Counted from the stretch's first letter, positions 1 through 7,069 are shown. The stretch is 10,899 nucleotides of DNA from Lysobacterales bacterium UBA2790 (GCA_002352135.1 DEHW01000138.1:1659-12557); one strand, 5' to 3'. Notes: generated from the letters alone by a model not told the origin. Translations and numbers: made by a program.

Positions 1-1712
1 GCCGAGACGTTCTGCAGATAGCCCGCGCCATGCACGAACATCACGATGGGGTAGCGCTTGCCGGGTTCGAGTGTGGCGGGACGGTAGAACTTGCCCCAGA
101 TGGTGCCTGCGCCGTGTTTCGAGGTCACTTGGACGTACTGCGGTGGCAGCCAGTCGACGGCCTTGAAGGCGGCGCTGCGGGTGTCGGTGAGTGGTCTTGC
201 CTCGCCGCCAGCGGCGGGCAGCACGGCAATCTGCGTCGGCAAATAACTTGACGACCAACTGATCAGCAGTTGCGACTGATCTGGCGACAACTGGAACGAC
301 TCGACGCCGTCCAAGGCGGTGACTTCGCTGAGCTGGTCATTGCCGAGATCGAGTCGGTAGACCTCGTAATCGCCCGGCCACGCGCGATTACCCAGCAGCC
401 AGACGTGTTGCCCATCGGCACTGATTTGTGGTGCCGACACTTCGAAGGCACCACGCGTGTGTTGCTTGGGTTTGCGCTGGCCTTCGCGGGTGTAGAAATG
501 CGCGTGACCGTCTTCTTCCGACAGATACCACAGTGTGCGGTTGTCGGGCAGCCAGCCGAATTCATTGAAGCCCCAGTTGATCCACGCTGGGTCAGTGAGT
601 CGGTGGCGCAGTTGCAGGGCCTCGTCCGCTTGCACTTCGACAATCCAGCGATCCTTGTTGTCCACCGCGCGCAGCATCACCGCCGCGCGACTGCCATCAC
701 GCGCGAACTCCACGGCATTGACGCGCAGGGCGCGCGGGCCTTGCAGTGCGGGCTTGTCGGCTTGCTTGCGCAGATCGGCCAGCGGGTCGACATCGATGCC
801 CGGCAGGGCGGCAAAATCCAAGGTGTCGACCTTGCCCTCGCGCAGATCGACGCGCAGCAACTGCTGCGCAATCGGCAGATTGCGCCCCACGCGGACGCGC
901 ACCTCTTCGCTTTCTTCGTAGCCGCTCTCGGTCACATAGGTCGGCATCCTGCCCAGTCGCCCGGCGTCGGCCTTGGGGTCTTCGGTGACCGCCAGCAACC
1001 AGCGGCCATCCGGCGAAAGCGTCGTGCTGACCAGTTTCACGTCGCCGAGGAATACCTCCGCAGGCAGGCCGTGCGGCGATTGCTTTGCCAAGGCCGCATC
1101 GCGTTCCGCGGCGGCGTCCCGCCAGGACTTCTCGCGCGCCAGCGTGCCGATCAGGCGCAATTGCAAGGCGGCCAGTTCATCCGGCTTGGCAGCTTTGGGA
1201 TCGACGCTGGTGCGCAGGCGTGCGGCCGGTGAGATCAAGCCGCTGTCGAGCGCCAGAGTGAACCAATCGGTGCCGACGCGGAACATCACCCGGCCATCGG
1301 TCATGAAGCCCGGTTGCGCTTCCTCGGCTTCCGAGCGCGTGAGCTGTCGCAGGCTGGGACTGCCGAGCGTGCGCAGAAACAGGTCGCCGTCCTTGATCAT
1401 CAGGGCGCGTTGATGCGCGGCATCCCAGACCACTTGCGCAGCGTCCAGATCGGCCAGCGCAGCGTCGTCGACGGCGCTCGGCGCACCACCCGTTGGCGCC
1501 ACCTGGAACAGCCTGCGTTGCGGCGACGCATCCGGCTTCAGTGCATACACGATGTGCTGCCCGTCGGTCGTCCAGTAAGGCGCTTCCACGGCGGACCCGA
1601 TCCACGACGGGTCTTCCATGATCTGCTGCAGAGTCAGCGCAAACTCGCTGGCCAGCGATGGCATGGGCGCACAGCCCAGCAGGACACTCAGAGACAAGGC
1701 AGCTCGACGCAT
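1..1712 (-). CDS. Secreted S9 family peptidase (prolyl oligopeptidase/DPP-IV-like), N-terminal part, cut by window edge
   Basis: An open frame of 570 codons runs from the ATG at 1712 to the left edge without a stop. It starts MRRAALSLSVLLGC and continues to SLASEF, so it is exported; it is either a lipoprotein (LLGC, Cys14, a short and imperfect lipobox) or cleaved after SLA. Residues about 40-530 show repeated beta-propeller-type strands such as LSPDGRWLL, FARDGSRAAVML and ISADGQHVWLLG, typical of the S9 blade domain. The last visible residues, YPIVMFVHGAGYLQN (His561-Gly562), are the start of the alpha/beta-hydrolase domain and oxyanion region of DPP-IV-like S9 enzymes. The catalytic Ser, Asp and His lie beyond the edge. 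Family members usually have 700-800 residues, so about 200 are missing. The role inferred from the family is cleavage of peptides, often after proline, in the periplasm or outside the cell. It lies 112 bp downstream of ldhA on the same strand, with no obvious functional link. Confidence 0.88.
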   Translation of the reverse strand, partial: MRRAALSLSVLLGCAPMPSLASEFALTLQQIMEDPSWIGSAVEAPYWTTDGQHIVYALKPDASPQRRLFQVAPTGGAPSAVDDAALADLDAAQVVWDAAHQRALMIKDGDLFLRTLGSPSLRQLTRSEAEEAQPGFMTDGRVMFRVGTDWFTLALDSGLISPAARLRTSVDPKAAKPDELAALQLRLIGTLAREKSWRDAAAERDAALAKQSPHGLPAEVFLGDVKLVSTTLSPDGRWLLAVTEDPKADAGRLGRMPTYVTESGYEESEEVRVRVGRNLPIAQQLLRVDLREGKVDTLDFAALPGIDVDPLADLRKQADKPALQGPRALRVNAVEFARDGSRAAVMLRAVDNKDRWIVEVQADEALQLRHRLTDPAWINWGFNEFGWLPDNRTLWYLSEEDGHAHFYTREGQRKPKQHTRGAFEVSAPQISADGQHVWLLGNRAWPGDYEVYRLDLGNDQLSEVTALDGVESFQLSPDQSQLLISWSSSYLPTQIAVLPAAGGEARPLTDTRSAAFKAVDWLPPQYVQVTSKHGAGTIWGKFYRPATLEPGKRYPIVMFVHGAGYLQNVS

Positions 1713-1824
1713 GGACGGACTCGATAGCGAACCAGACAGACGCGCAGAGTAGCGGCACGGCAGGAGACGCGAAACCTGCCGGAAGACAGGTCGAGTCGCC
1801 TGTGTCACCCAGAGCACGTCGCGT

Positions 1825-2820
1825 TCAAGTTGTGCCCAGCGCATTGGCCGCGAGTCCATCGCGTTGCCATTGCAAGGCGTTGTTGAGCGTGACGCGGGCA
1901 ATGGCATGCAGCGCTTCACGGGTGAGAAAGCCCTGATGCGCGGTAACCAGCACATTGGGGAAGGTCAACAGCCGTGCGAGCACGTCGTCATCGATGCCGC
2001 GTTGACTGAGGTCCTCGAAAAACACGTCGGCCTCTTCCTCATAGACATCCAATCCCACCGCGCCGATGCGGTGCAATTTGAGTGCGCAGATCAATGCGGG
2101 TGTGTCGATCAACCCGCCGCGACCGGTATTGATCAGCACGGCGGTGGGTTTCATCAACGCCAAACGCTCGGCGTTAATCAGATGATGGGTGCCCGCATTC
2201 AGTGGGCAATGCAGAGAAACGATGTCGGCGCGTTTGAGCAGAGCATCCAGCTCGACGTATTCCGCGATGTCCTGCAGCGAACGATTCACCGGATCGTGGG
2301 CCAGCACCTTCGCGCCGAAGCCATGCAGGATGCGACCGAAGCACTCGCCAATGCGGCCCGTGCCAATTACGCCCACCTGTTTCCCGCAGATATCGAAACC
2401 GATCAGGCCATCGAGTGCGAAATTGCCATCGCGGACGCGCAACCACGCACGGTGAATCTTGCGGTTCAGCGCCAGCAGCAAGCCCACCGCATGTTCGGCC
2501 ACCGCATGCGGCGAATACGCCGGCACATTGGCGACCTGAATACCCAACTCGCGCGCCGTCTTGAGGTCGACATGGTTGTAACCCGCCGAGCGCAGCAACA
2601 ACAGCCGCGTTCCACCGGCATGCAAGGTCTGCAGGACCTCCCGATCCGCATGGTCGTTGACGAAGATGCAAACCACCTCGCGACCCGCCAGCACAGGCGC
2701 GGAGCGGCGATCCAGATGGAAGTCGAGAAACTCGAAGTCGGCGGTCAGACCCAACTCCTCAGCCGCCGCTGCAAAACTGCTGCGGTCGTGCGGCTTGCTG
2801 CTGGTGAAGGCGATATGCAT
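1825..2820 (-). CDS. ldhA: D-lactate dehydrogenase (fermentative, NAD-dependent)
   Basis: 331 residues from the ATG at 2820 (MHIAFTSSKPHDRSSF). The family length is about 329-335, and this start aligns with the E. coli LdhA N-terminus. The frame could be extended to a TTG at 2856, but the extra 12 residues have no family counterpart. The enzyme is a soluble cytoplasmic D-2-hydroxyacid dehydrogenase that reduces pyruvate to D-lactate with NADH. Visible motifs are the CIFVND segment (51-56), VPAYSPHAVAEHAVG (99-113), the NAD-binding GTGRIG (GxGxxG, 153-158), and HCPL (204-207). The catalytic residues are Arg234 in NTGRGG, Glu263 in DVYEEE and His295 in AHQGF. The FFEDLS stretch (267-272) resembles LdhA of E. 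coli more than other 2-hydroxyacid dehydrogenases. A weak GGAA lies 7 nt before the start. A compound stem-loop at 2853-2892 lies in its promoter region. It borders the accessory patch to its right. Confidence 0.93.
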   Translation of the reverse strand: MHIAFTSSKPHDRSSFAAAAEELGLTADFEFLDFHLDRRSAPVLAGREVVCIFVNDHADREVLQTLHAGGTRLLLLRSAGYNHVDLKTARELGIQVANVPAYSPHAVAEHAVGLLLALNRKIHRAWLRVRDGNFALDGLIGFDICGKQVGVIGTGRIGECFGRILHGFGAKVLAHDPVNRSLQDIAEYVELDALLKRADIVSLHCPLNAGTHHLINAERLALMKPTAVLINTGRGGLIDTPALICALKLHRIGAVGLDVYEEEADVFFEDLSQRGIDDDVLARLLTFPNVLVTAHQGFLTREALHAIARVTLNNALQWQRDGLAANALGTT

Positions 2821-2852
2821 GGCGGAATTCCGGTGGGTGAGTGTCTTGTGTT

Positions 2853-2892
2853 GCAATCGAGATGCCAGGAACGCGGGTTCCTATTGGATTGC
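2853..2892. repeat. Compound inverted repeat upstream of ldhA
   Basis: An inner dyad AGGAAC (2867-2872), loop GCGG, GTTCCT (2877-2882) is flanked by outer arms GCAATC (2853-2858) and GATTGC (2887-2892), with 8 and 4 unpaired bases between the arms. It could fold into a 12-bp bulged stem. There is no T-run after it on either strand, so it is not a classic intrinsic terminator. It sits about 33-72 bases upstream of the ldhA start and could be a regulator binding site, a hairpin in the leader RNA, or a boundary of the accessory patch. Confidence 0.4.
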
Positions 2893-2895
2893 TGA

Positions 2896-3063
2896 CCCGA
2901 GAACTTCGTTTTTGCCGTAACGAAAGCGATCTACATCCGCGATCATCGCAAGAAGACCCTCGCGCGGGTTGATAAAATCAGGCGCTCGGGGCAGGGCAAG
3001 GCGGACGTCTTCAAAGAACCGAGCGGCGAATTGATTCTCGAACCGGTGCAGGGCGATGACTAG
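2896..3063 (+). pseudogene. 55-codon reading frame without a start codon, overlapping the lipoprotein start
   Basis: The frame is open after a TGA at 2893-2895 and ends with TAG at 3061-3063. It encodes 55 residues rich in Lys/Arg in the middle (IRDHRKK, VDKIRRSGQGK) and ends ELILEPVQGDD. It contains no ATG, and the only GTG/TTG codons are close to its 3' end, so it has no usable start here. Its stop overlaps the start of the lipoprotein gene at 3056 by 8 bases, as in translationally coupled pairs, which suggests it is the 3' remnant of a real upstream gene rather than chance. I do not recognise the family. A toxin C-terminus followed by its immunity gene would have this layout, but that is inference. 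A minus-strand frame over the same bases (2881-3168) looks less protein-like. Confidence 0.3.
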
Positions 3064-3505
3064 ACTGATCTTGGTGCTTGTGTTGCTTGGCGTGTTCGGC
3101 GCGGTCAGTGGCTGCCTTGCGGCGAGGTCGTCTGCGCCGTTCAATGTGGCTGCGAAGAATGTTGGCATCCAGCAGCTTGCCGCTGTACGAGTTGAGTTTG
3201 AGGGGCTTTTCGATTCGAAAGGGTATCTTGCTCCCGGCGGCGGAGGCGATCAGTACAGCCTGTTCGAAGGCCGATGGCCCAAGACTGCAAAGATCACCTG
3301 GCGCTTCGAAGACGACCGACCTTACATGCCGGATCGCGAAGTCGTGGTGGCCGTGCCCTCGCGCCCCGAGATCGGCCCGGAAGAGAGCCTCACGTTATGG
3401 TTCGATCTTGACGGCGAAAGCGTCACGGTCCGTGCCGAGACGACTGATCATTCGTGGATCAATGATCACATTCGCCAAGTTGAAGCGCAGAAGCGCGATC
3501 AATGA
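3056..3505 (+). CDS. Small putative lipoprotein, function unknown
   Basis: 149 residues. The N-terminus MTRLILVLVLLGVFGAVSGC is a clear lipoprotein signal with lipobox VSGC; Cys20 would be acylated, and Leu at +2 predicts sorting to the outer membrane. The mature part is about 130 residues, without further membrane segments. It has alternating hydrophobic strands (VRVEFEG, AKITWRF, REVVVAVP, SLTLWFDLD, SVTVRAET), so a small beta-sandwich fold is likely, with a glycine run (GGGG) near residues 62-65. I do not recognise a named family with certainty; small lipoproteins of this build occur near type VI and Rhs loci. The start at 3056 is preceded by GCAGGGCG, a weak ribosome site, and overlaps the end of the preceding frame by 8 bases, suggesting coupling. 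GC is about 55% in a hand-counted line, lower than the flanking core genes. It could be an immunity-type protein for a lost toxin; this is inference. Confidence 0.7.
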   Translation: MTRLILVLVLLGVFGAVSGCLAARSSAPFNVAAKNVGIQQLAAVRVEFEGLFDSKGYLAPGGGGDQYSLFEGRWPKTAKITWRFEDDRPYMPDREVVVAVPSRPEIGPEESLTLWFDLDGESVTVRAETTDHSWINDHIRQVEAQKRDQ

Positions 3506-3576
3506 GATCGGTCTGAGGCCGCCGTTGGTTACGTCTTTGGAGCCTCGCCTCATCAATCAATTCTGAACCCGTTCCA

Positions 3577-3601
3577 CGTCAAATCACTCATTCATTTGAC
3601 G
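3577..3601. repeat. Inverted repeat upstream of YD-repeat remnant
   Basis: Perfect 8-bp arms CGTCAAAT (3577-3584) and ATTTGACG (3594-3601) are separated by 9 bases. It lies in the 161-bp gap between the lipoprotein gene and the YD-repeat remnant. No T-run follows, so an operator-type dyad or a weak transcript-end hairpin are both possible. Confidence 0.35.
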
Positions 3602-3653
3602 CACTTCAACCGGATCGGTCGCAGCGGCGCATCGACTCGGCAAGCGTGATTCC

Positions 3654-3659
3654 AAAGGA
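3654..3659 (+). promoter_or_regulatory. Ribosome binding site that favours the TTG start at 3667
   Basis: AAAGGA lies 7 bases before a TTG at 3667, which would start the protein at MPLSLTSLLLTLALSLSAS, a typical signal peptide. The longer frame from GTG at 3646 has no comparable site and adds only seven residues before the hydrophobic core. Confidence 0.5.
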
Positions 3660-3666
3660 CAACCCA

Positions 3667-4380
3667 TTGCCCCTGAGCCTCACCAGCCTCCTGCTCACCC
3701 TTGCGCTCTCCTTGAGCGCATCACCGACGCAGCGCGGCGATATCGAGGCTGTTGATATCGCGCAGTCGCTGGACGCACTGCGCATCGAGCTCGGCACTGC
3801 CTACAACCCCGAAGGCGAACTCACCCGGCACACCGACCGCAGCGGCCAGCAGATCGACATCGAGCGCGACGGCCTGGGCCGCCTCATCGAGCGCCGCTAC
3901 AGCGCCGCCGCCGCCGACGAGGTGGCGCGGGAAGTCTATGAACTCGACGGCGACGGCCAGCCGACCCGGCTCAGTCAATACGGCGAAAGCGACGGCCCGC
4001 ACCACATCCGCCGCCAGTACGACGGCCACGGCCGCCTGATCGCCGAAGACGACCGCTACGACCAGCACAGTCAATGGACCTACGACGAAGTCGGCAACCG
4101 ACTGCAACTCAGCTACCCGGCAGGCACCACCGTCACCCAACCCGACCGCATCAACCGCCTCGTGCGCCTCAGTCGCCCCGACGGCAGCACCGAACTGCGC
4201 TACAGCCCGGCCGGACGCCTGCAACAACTCCACCACCCCAACGGCGCACGCAGCGACTACCACTACGACAACGCTGGCCGCATCGAACGCCTCACCCATT
4301 GGAAATCGCCGAGTACATGGCAGTGTCGATGCGCAACGGCTTGGAACAGATGCTGGCGAAGCTCCGTGCTTCAAAGCTGA
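3667..4380 (+). pseudogene. Truncated Rhs/YD-repeat protein with signal peptide
   Basis: From TTG 3667, a hydrophobic signal sequence (residues 1-19) is followed almost directly by YD repeats: YNPEGELTRHTDRSGQ (46-61), RDGLGRLIERRY (68-79), YELDGDGQPTRLSQY (91-105), YDGHGRLIAEDDRY (119-131), YDEVGNRLQLSY (139-150), YSPAGRLQQLHHPNG (179-193) and YDNAGRIERLTHW (200-212). After Trp212 (about 4302) the frame leaves YD sequence and runs through 25 unrelated residues to a TGA at 4378. Full-length Rhs/YD proteins have over a thousand residues, forming a shell around a variable C-terminal toxin; this one keeps roughly 180 residues of shell, with no conserved core end and no toxin. Hand-counted GC is about 73% in the YD part and about 57% just after the break. 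It is most likely a non-functional remnant joined to foreign DNA at its 3' end. Family assignment is firm; the exact start is not. Confidence 0.75.
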
Positions 4381-4487
4381 GCTGTGACGAGATGATTGCT
4401 CGTGCGATGTTCGAGGAGGGAGTCGTGCGATACTTGGCGCATTGGCAGAGTTCGGAAGCAGAGTTAGATTCCAGTCCGGCTGTCTAG
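4317..4487 (+). CDS. Short orphan reading frame (56 residues), probably the 3' end of a lost gene
   Basis: It lies in a different frame from the YD repeats and begins right after their break point. It encodes MAVSMRNGLEQMLAKLRASK and continues through a helix-rich, acidic segment (DEMIARAMFEEGVVRYLAHW) to a TAG at 4485. Composition is protein-like: amphipathic helices and balanced charge, unlike the Arg/Pro-rich translation of the same frame inside the YD part. There is no good ribosome site before the ATG at 4317, and the coding look already begins near 4303 (LEIAEY), so the true 5' end may have been lost at the junction. I do not recognise the family. In Rhs loci this position is usually a toxin tip or immunity gene, which is one possibility only. 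Confidence 0.4.
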   Translation: MAVSMRNGLEQMLAKLRASKLSCDEMIARAMFEEGVVRYLAHWQSSEAELDSSPAV

Positions 4488-4530
4488 ATATATCGCTCAG
4501 GAGCATGCTGTGATGCGCTCACTTGGCCGC

Positions 4531-5595
4531 CTAAGTCTCGATACCCGCGCATGGCCCTTCATGTGCTGCAATGTTCGCAGCGCACTCCTGAAGTTCACGT
4601 AGGTTGTGAGTTTGCGGCAGCGGAGATTCTGCGCATGGAACGCCTGTGCTCATTGTGTGCAGCAACGCTTGGTTGGCGCGTCGCGGCCAGAGGCTGAGCC
4701 AAGAGTCTTCGAAGCCTTGTATAGCGTGAAGATGTCCGGTCGGAAGGAACTTCGACCAGCGTAGATGGAGTTCGGCACTGGGCACGATGTCGATCACCTG
4801 CATGTGTTCGAACTGGCGGCTACTGCGGGAAAACCAGGAGTCACGCAGAAGGCTGACCGCGCCGGCGTCTGAGGCTGGCGCTGCATAGCCGAACACTGTC
4901 AGCGTGAGTGCCTCCGCCAGTAGTTTTCGTGCGTCGCTCCACGCGGCGGCGATGTAGGCGTTTGAGGTGTAGTCCTTGTTCCCAACGGGATACAGCAAGG
5001 GCACTGGCGCCATGGATTTTCCGCAAGTGCGGCAGGCGCCTCCGATCAGGCTAGGCTGCGGGTGCTCGTCACATGCGCCGATGCGGACGTTGCCGTGCAG
5101 GAAGTAGACGAGTGGGAGCGCAGCGATGTGCCGATTCCGGGCAAAGGCGTCGAACAGGAACGGATCCCAGTTGAAGGTGAGGATTGCGTCGCAGGGGCGC
5201 AAAGAGAGCACCAGACGGTCGTACAGCGTCGCCGTAGCGGGCAGATCCATCGCCGCGAAGTAGGCGTGCACTCTGGTTTCGATATGTGCTCGCGTGGAGG
5301 CCAGATCGTCGCGACTTGCCAGCCGGGCGAACGCTGCCTCGAAGTCATCCAAGCCCTGTTCGATTCCAGCGCTGGCGAACAGCGGAGCGAGCTCGATCAG
5401 CTCGGCCAAATCGCACATGAGCGGCAAGCGGCGTCCCTGAGCGTCACCGTTCGGAAACGCCGCTAGGCTGGCGCCTGCGCCCAGTACGACGACATGAGGC
5501 CGACAGTTCGCCGGGTTTTCGATCAGCTCGCGAGCTTGCATAGGTGCTCCACGTCTTTTCCCATGTTCGCGTTGCTCTTTCGTTAGCTTCGACAT
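4531..5595 (-). CDS. SIR2-like domain protein (candidate NAD-hydrolysing defence protein)
   Basis: 354 residues from the ATG at 5595, chosen because TAAGGAG lies 5 bases before it. A second ATG at 5541, with GGAG before it, would remove 18 residues. The N-terminal half has the SIR2 nucleotide fold: VVVLGAGAS (35-43), TFNWDPF (140-146; Asn142 and Asp144 match the sirtuin TQNxD site), FLHG (166-169; His168 is the likely catalytic base), a CRTC pair (188-191) that may be half a zinc knuckle, LLYPVGNKDY (200-209) and VFGYAAPASD (234-243). The C-terminal 100 residues are helical and have no recognised domain. Family knowledge: SIR2-like proteins of this kind are usually NADases rather than deacetylases, and several act in anti-phage abortive infection. 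No partner gene (HerA, Argonaute, TIR/SLOG sensor) is next to it, so a defence role is inference. It is convergent with the Rhs remnant and divergent from the peptidase gene. Confidence 0.8.
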   Translation of the reverse strand: MSKLTKEQREHGKRRGAPMQARELIENPANCRPHVVVLGAGASLAAFPNGDAQGRRLPLMCDLAELIELAPLFASAGIEQGLDDFEAAFARLASRDDLASTRAHIETRVHAYFAAMDLPATATLYDRLVLSLRPCDAILTFNWDPFLFDAFARNRHIAALPLVYFLHGNVRIGACDEHPQPSLIGGACRTCGKSMAPVPLLYPVGNKDYTSNAYIAAAWSDARKLLAEALTLTVFGYAAPASDAGAVSLLRDSWFSRSSRQFEHMQVIDIVPSAELHLRWSKFLPTGHLHAIQGFEDSWLSLWPRRANQALLHTMSTGVPCAESPLPQTHNLRELQECAANIAAHEGPCAGIET

Positions 5596-5600
5596 AAACA

Positions 5601-5607
5601 CTCCTTA
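5601..5607 (-). promoter_or_regulatory. Strong ribosome binding site of the SIR2-like gene
   Basis: On the minus strand TAAGGAG is followed by TGTTT and the ATG at 5595. It settles the start over a GTG at 5601 that overlaps the site itself. Confidence 0.6.
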
Positions 5608-5796
5608 TGGCCTCGATCAGCCTTCTCGTAAGTGTCCGCGATATCGGGGTAAAACCGGTGATCTCTGGTGTGCCTTTTCCCTGCGACCGCGTCGCGCGTG
5701 CCGCAAACCGCAAGCTTCCAGGCACGGCCATGTCACCGCTGTTGTTCATGCCCAGTGCGTATGCTTGCAACCTCGTCTTCCGGTTTCGGAGTCACC

Positions 5797-7026
5797 ATGC
5801 GGTCTGTGTTTCGATTCGCGCTGTATTGCTTGCTGATCTCGCCTGGATTCCTGTTCGCCGCCAGCAAGCGTTTCGAAGTGGATTATCACGTCGGTTTTCT
5901 GCCGGCCGAGGGTCTGGCGACGGTGCGGATTGCGGTTCGGCCGGATTCGGGGCGGGTGGTGTCGCTGGATTTGCGCATGGATGCCGAGCGCTATCTGGAT
6001 GTGCAGGGCGATGGCGAGGTGCTGCGCGAAGGCGAGCGTGTGCGCTGGACCTTGCCAGAGACGGGTGGCGAGTTGAGCTATCGCTATCGCATCGACAAGC
6101 GCCGTCGCGATGGCGGTTTTGATGCGCGAATCACGGCGGACTGGACGCTGGTGCGCGCCGATCATCTGATTCCGCCGTTGCGTGCGCGATTGACGCGGGA
6201 CACCGACGCGCGGGCGCGCTTGTTTGTGGATTTGCCGCCGGGCTGGAGCAATGTCGACACCCAGTATCTGCGCACCCGGGATGGCAAGGCCTTCGTGATT
6301 GTTGACCCTCGGCAGCGTTTTGACCGTCCAACGGGTTGGCTGATTGCCGGTGATGTGGGCACGCGGCGCGAGCAGATTCATGGCATGGAAGTCAGCGTGG
6401 GCGCGCCCAAGGGCGATCCGATGCGGCGCAACGAGTACATCGCCTTCATCAACATCGTCGCGCCGGAAATGCTCGCGGCCTTTGATGCGCTGCCCAACAA
6501 GATGCTGATTGTGGGTGCGGGCGATCCGATGTGGCGCGGTGGGTTGTCGGGTCCGCGTTCGCTGTATCTGCACTCCGACCGACCGATTCTCAGCGAGAAC
6601 GGCACCAGCACGCTGATCCACGAGTTGGTGCATGTGGTGACCCGTGTGCGTGGTGAATCCGGTGACGACTGGATTGCCGAAGGGCTGGCGGAGTTCTATT
6701 CCATCGAGCTGATGCGGCGTTCGGGGTTGCTGACCGAGACGCGCGCAGACAAAGCGTTCGAATGGATGCGCAATCACGGCAAGGCGATCAAGACTTTGCA
6801 CGCCGAGCGCAGCTTCGGGCCGCGCACGGCGCGTGCCGTCACGCTGTTCCGGACACTTGATGCCGAGATTCGCCAGCGCAGCAATGAAGAGCACAATCTC
6901 GACGAAGTGGTGCGCGCGCTGATGGCGCTGAAGCGGCGGGTCGGCACGATCGACCTACGCGAGGTCGTGCGAACGCTCATCGGTCGCGACAGTGAGGTCT
7001 TGCAGACGGCATTGCTGGACGGCTGA
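5797..7026 (+). CDS. Secreted gluzincin-type metallopeptidase homologue (M61/M1-like), uncharacterised
   Basis: 409 residues from the ATG at 5797, with CGGAG 5 bases upstream and a signal peptide (MRSVFRFALYCLLISPGFLFAAS). The frame is open up to 5668, but the extra 43 residues look non-coding. Residues 24-190 form a beta-rich N-terminal domain (FEVDYHVGFLPAEG, RITADWTLVRADHL) like the non-catalytic domain of M1/M61 peptidases. The catalytic part has HELVH (275-279) followed by WIAEGLAEFYS (292-302); His275, His279 and probably Glu295 would bind zinc, and Glu276 would be the base. The gap between the second His and Glu295 is 15 residues, shorter than the 18 of classic M1 enzymes. The segment LPNKMLIVGAGDPMWRGGLSG (232-252) is a distinctive feature before the zinc site. 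A periplasmic peptidase role is likely, substrate unknown. It starts a plus-strand series with regB 55 bp downstream. Confidence 0.8.
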   Translation: MRSVFRFALYCLLISPGFLFAASKRFEVDYHVGFLPAEGLATVRIAVRPDSGRVVSLDLRMDAERYLDVQGDGEVLREGERVRWTLPETGGELSYRYRIDKRRRDGGFDARITADWTLVRADHLIPPLRARLTRDTDARARLFVDLPPGWSNVDTQYLRTRDGKAFVIVDPRQRFDRPTGWLIAGDVGTRREQIHGMEVSVGAPKGDPMRRNEYIAFINIVAPEMLAAFDALPNKMLIVGAGDPMWRGGLSGPRSLYLHSDRPILSENGTSTLIHELVHVVTRVRGESGDDWIAEGLAEFYSIELMRRSGLLTETRADKAFEWMRNHGKAIKTLHAERSFGPRTARAVTLFRTLDAEIRQRSNEEHNLDEVVRALMALKRRVGTIDLREVVRTLIGRDSEVLQTALLDG

Positions 7027-7069
7027 GCAAACTGCGTCAGATGGTCGCAGGCCGGGTGTCCGCTCGCGC

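Noticed and set aside
270..1232. Long plus-strand reading frame (320 codons) inside the S9 peptidase region
   Set aside because: It is antisense to the S9 gene, whose frame shows a signal peptide, propeller motifs and FVHGAGYLQN; the plus-strand translation is Ala/Arg/Gln-rich with no motif.
1774..1803. Hairpin ACCTG/CAGGT, with alternative ACAGG/CCTGT, between ldhA and the S9 gene, considered as terminator or attenuator
   Set aside because: The arms are only 5 bp, and there is no T-run on either strand; too weak to call.
1864..2895. 343-codon plus-strand frame opposite ldhA
   Set aside because: It mirrors ldhA almost base for base; ldhA has all catalytic residues, so this is a GC-driven shadow.
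3721..4506. 261-codon minus-strand frame opposite the YD remnant
   Set aside because: Val/Ala-rich shadow of the Asp/Tyr/Arg-rich YD codons; no start site or motif.
4488..4530. GAGC...GCTC imperfect hairpin between the convergent orphan frame and the SIR2-like gene, considered as bidirectional terminator
   Set aside because: Only four good pairs and no T-run on either side.
5746..6894. 382-codon minus-strand frame opposite the gluzincin-type gene
   Set aside because: Antisense shadow with a His/Arg/Gln-rich translation and no recognisable domain.
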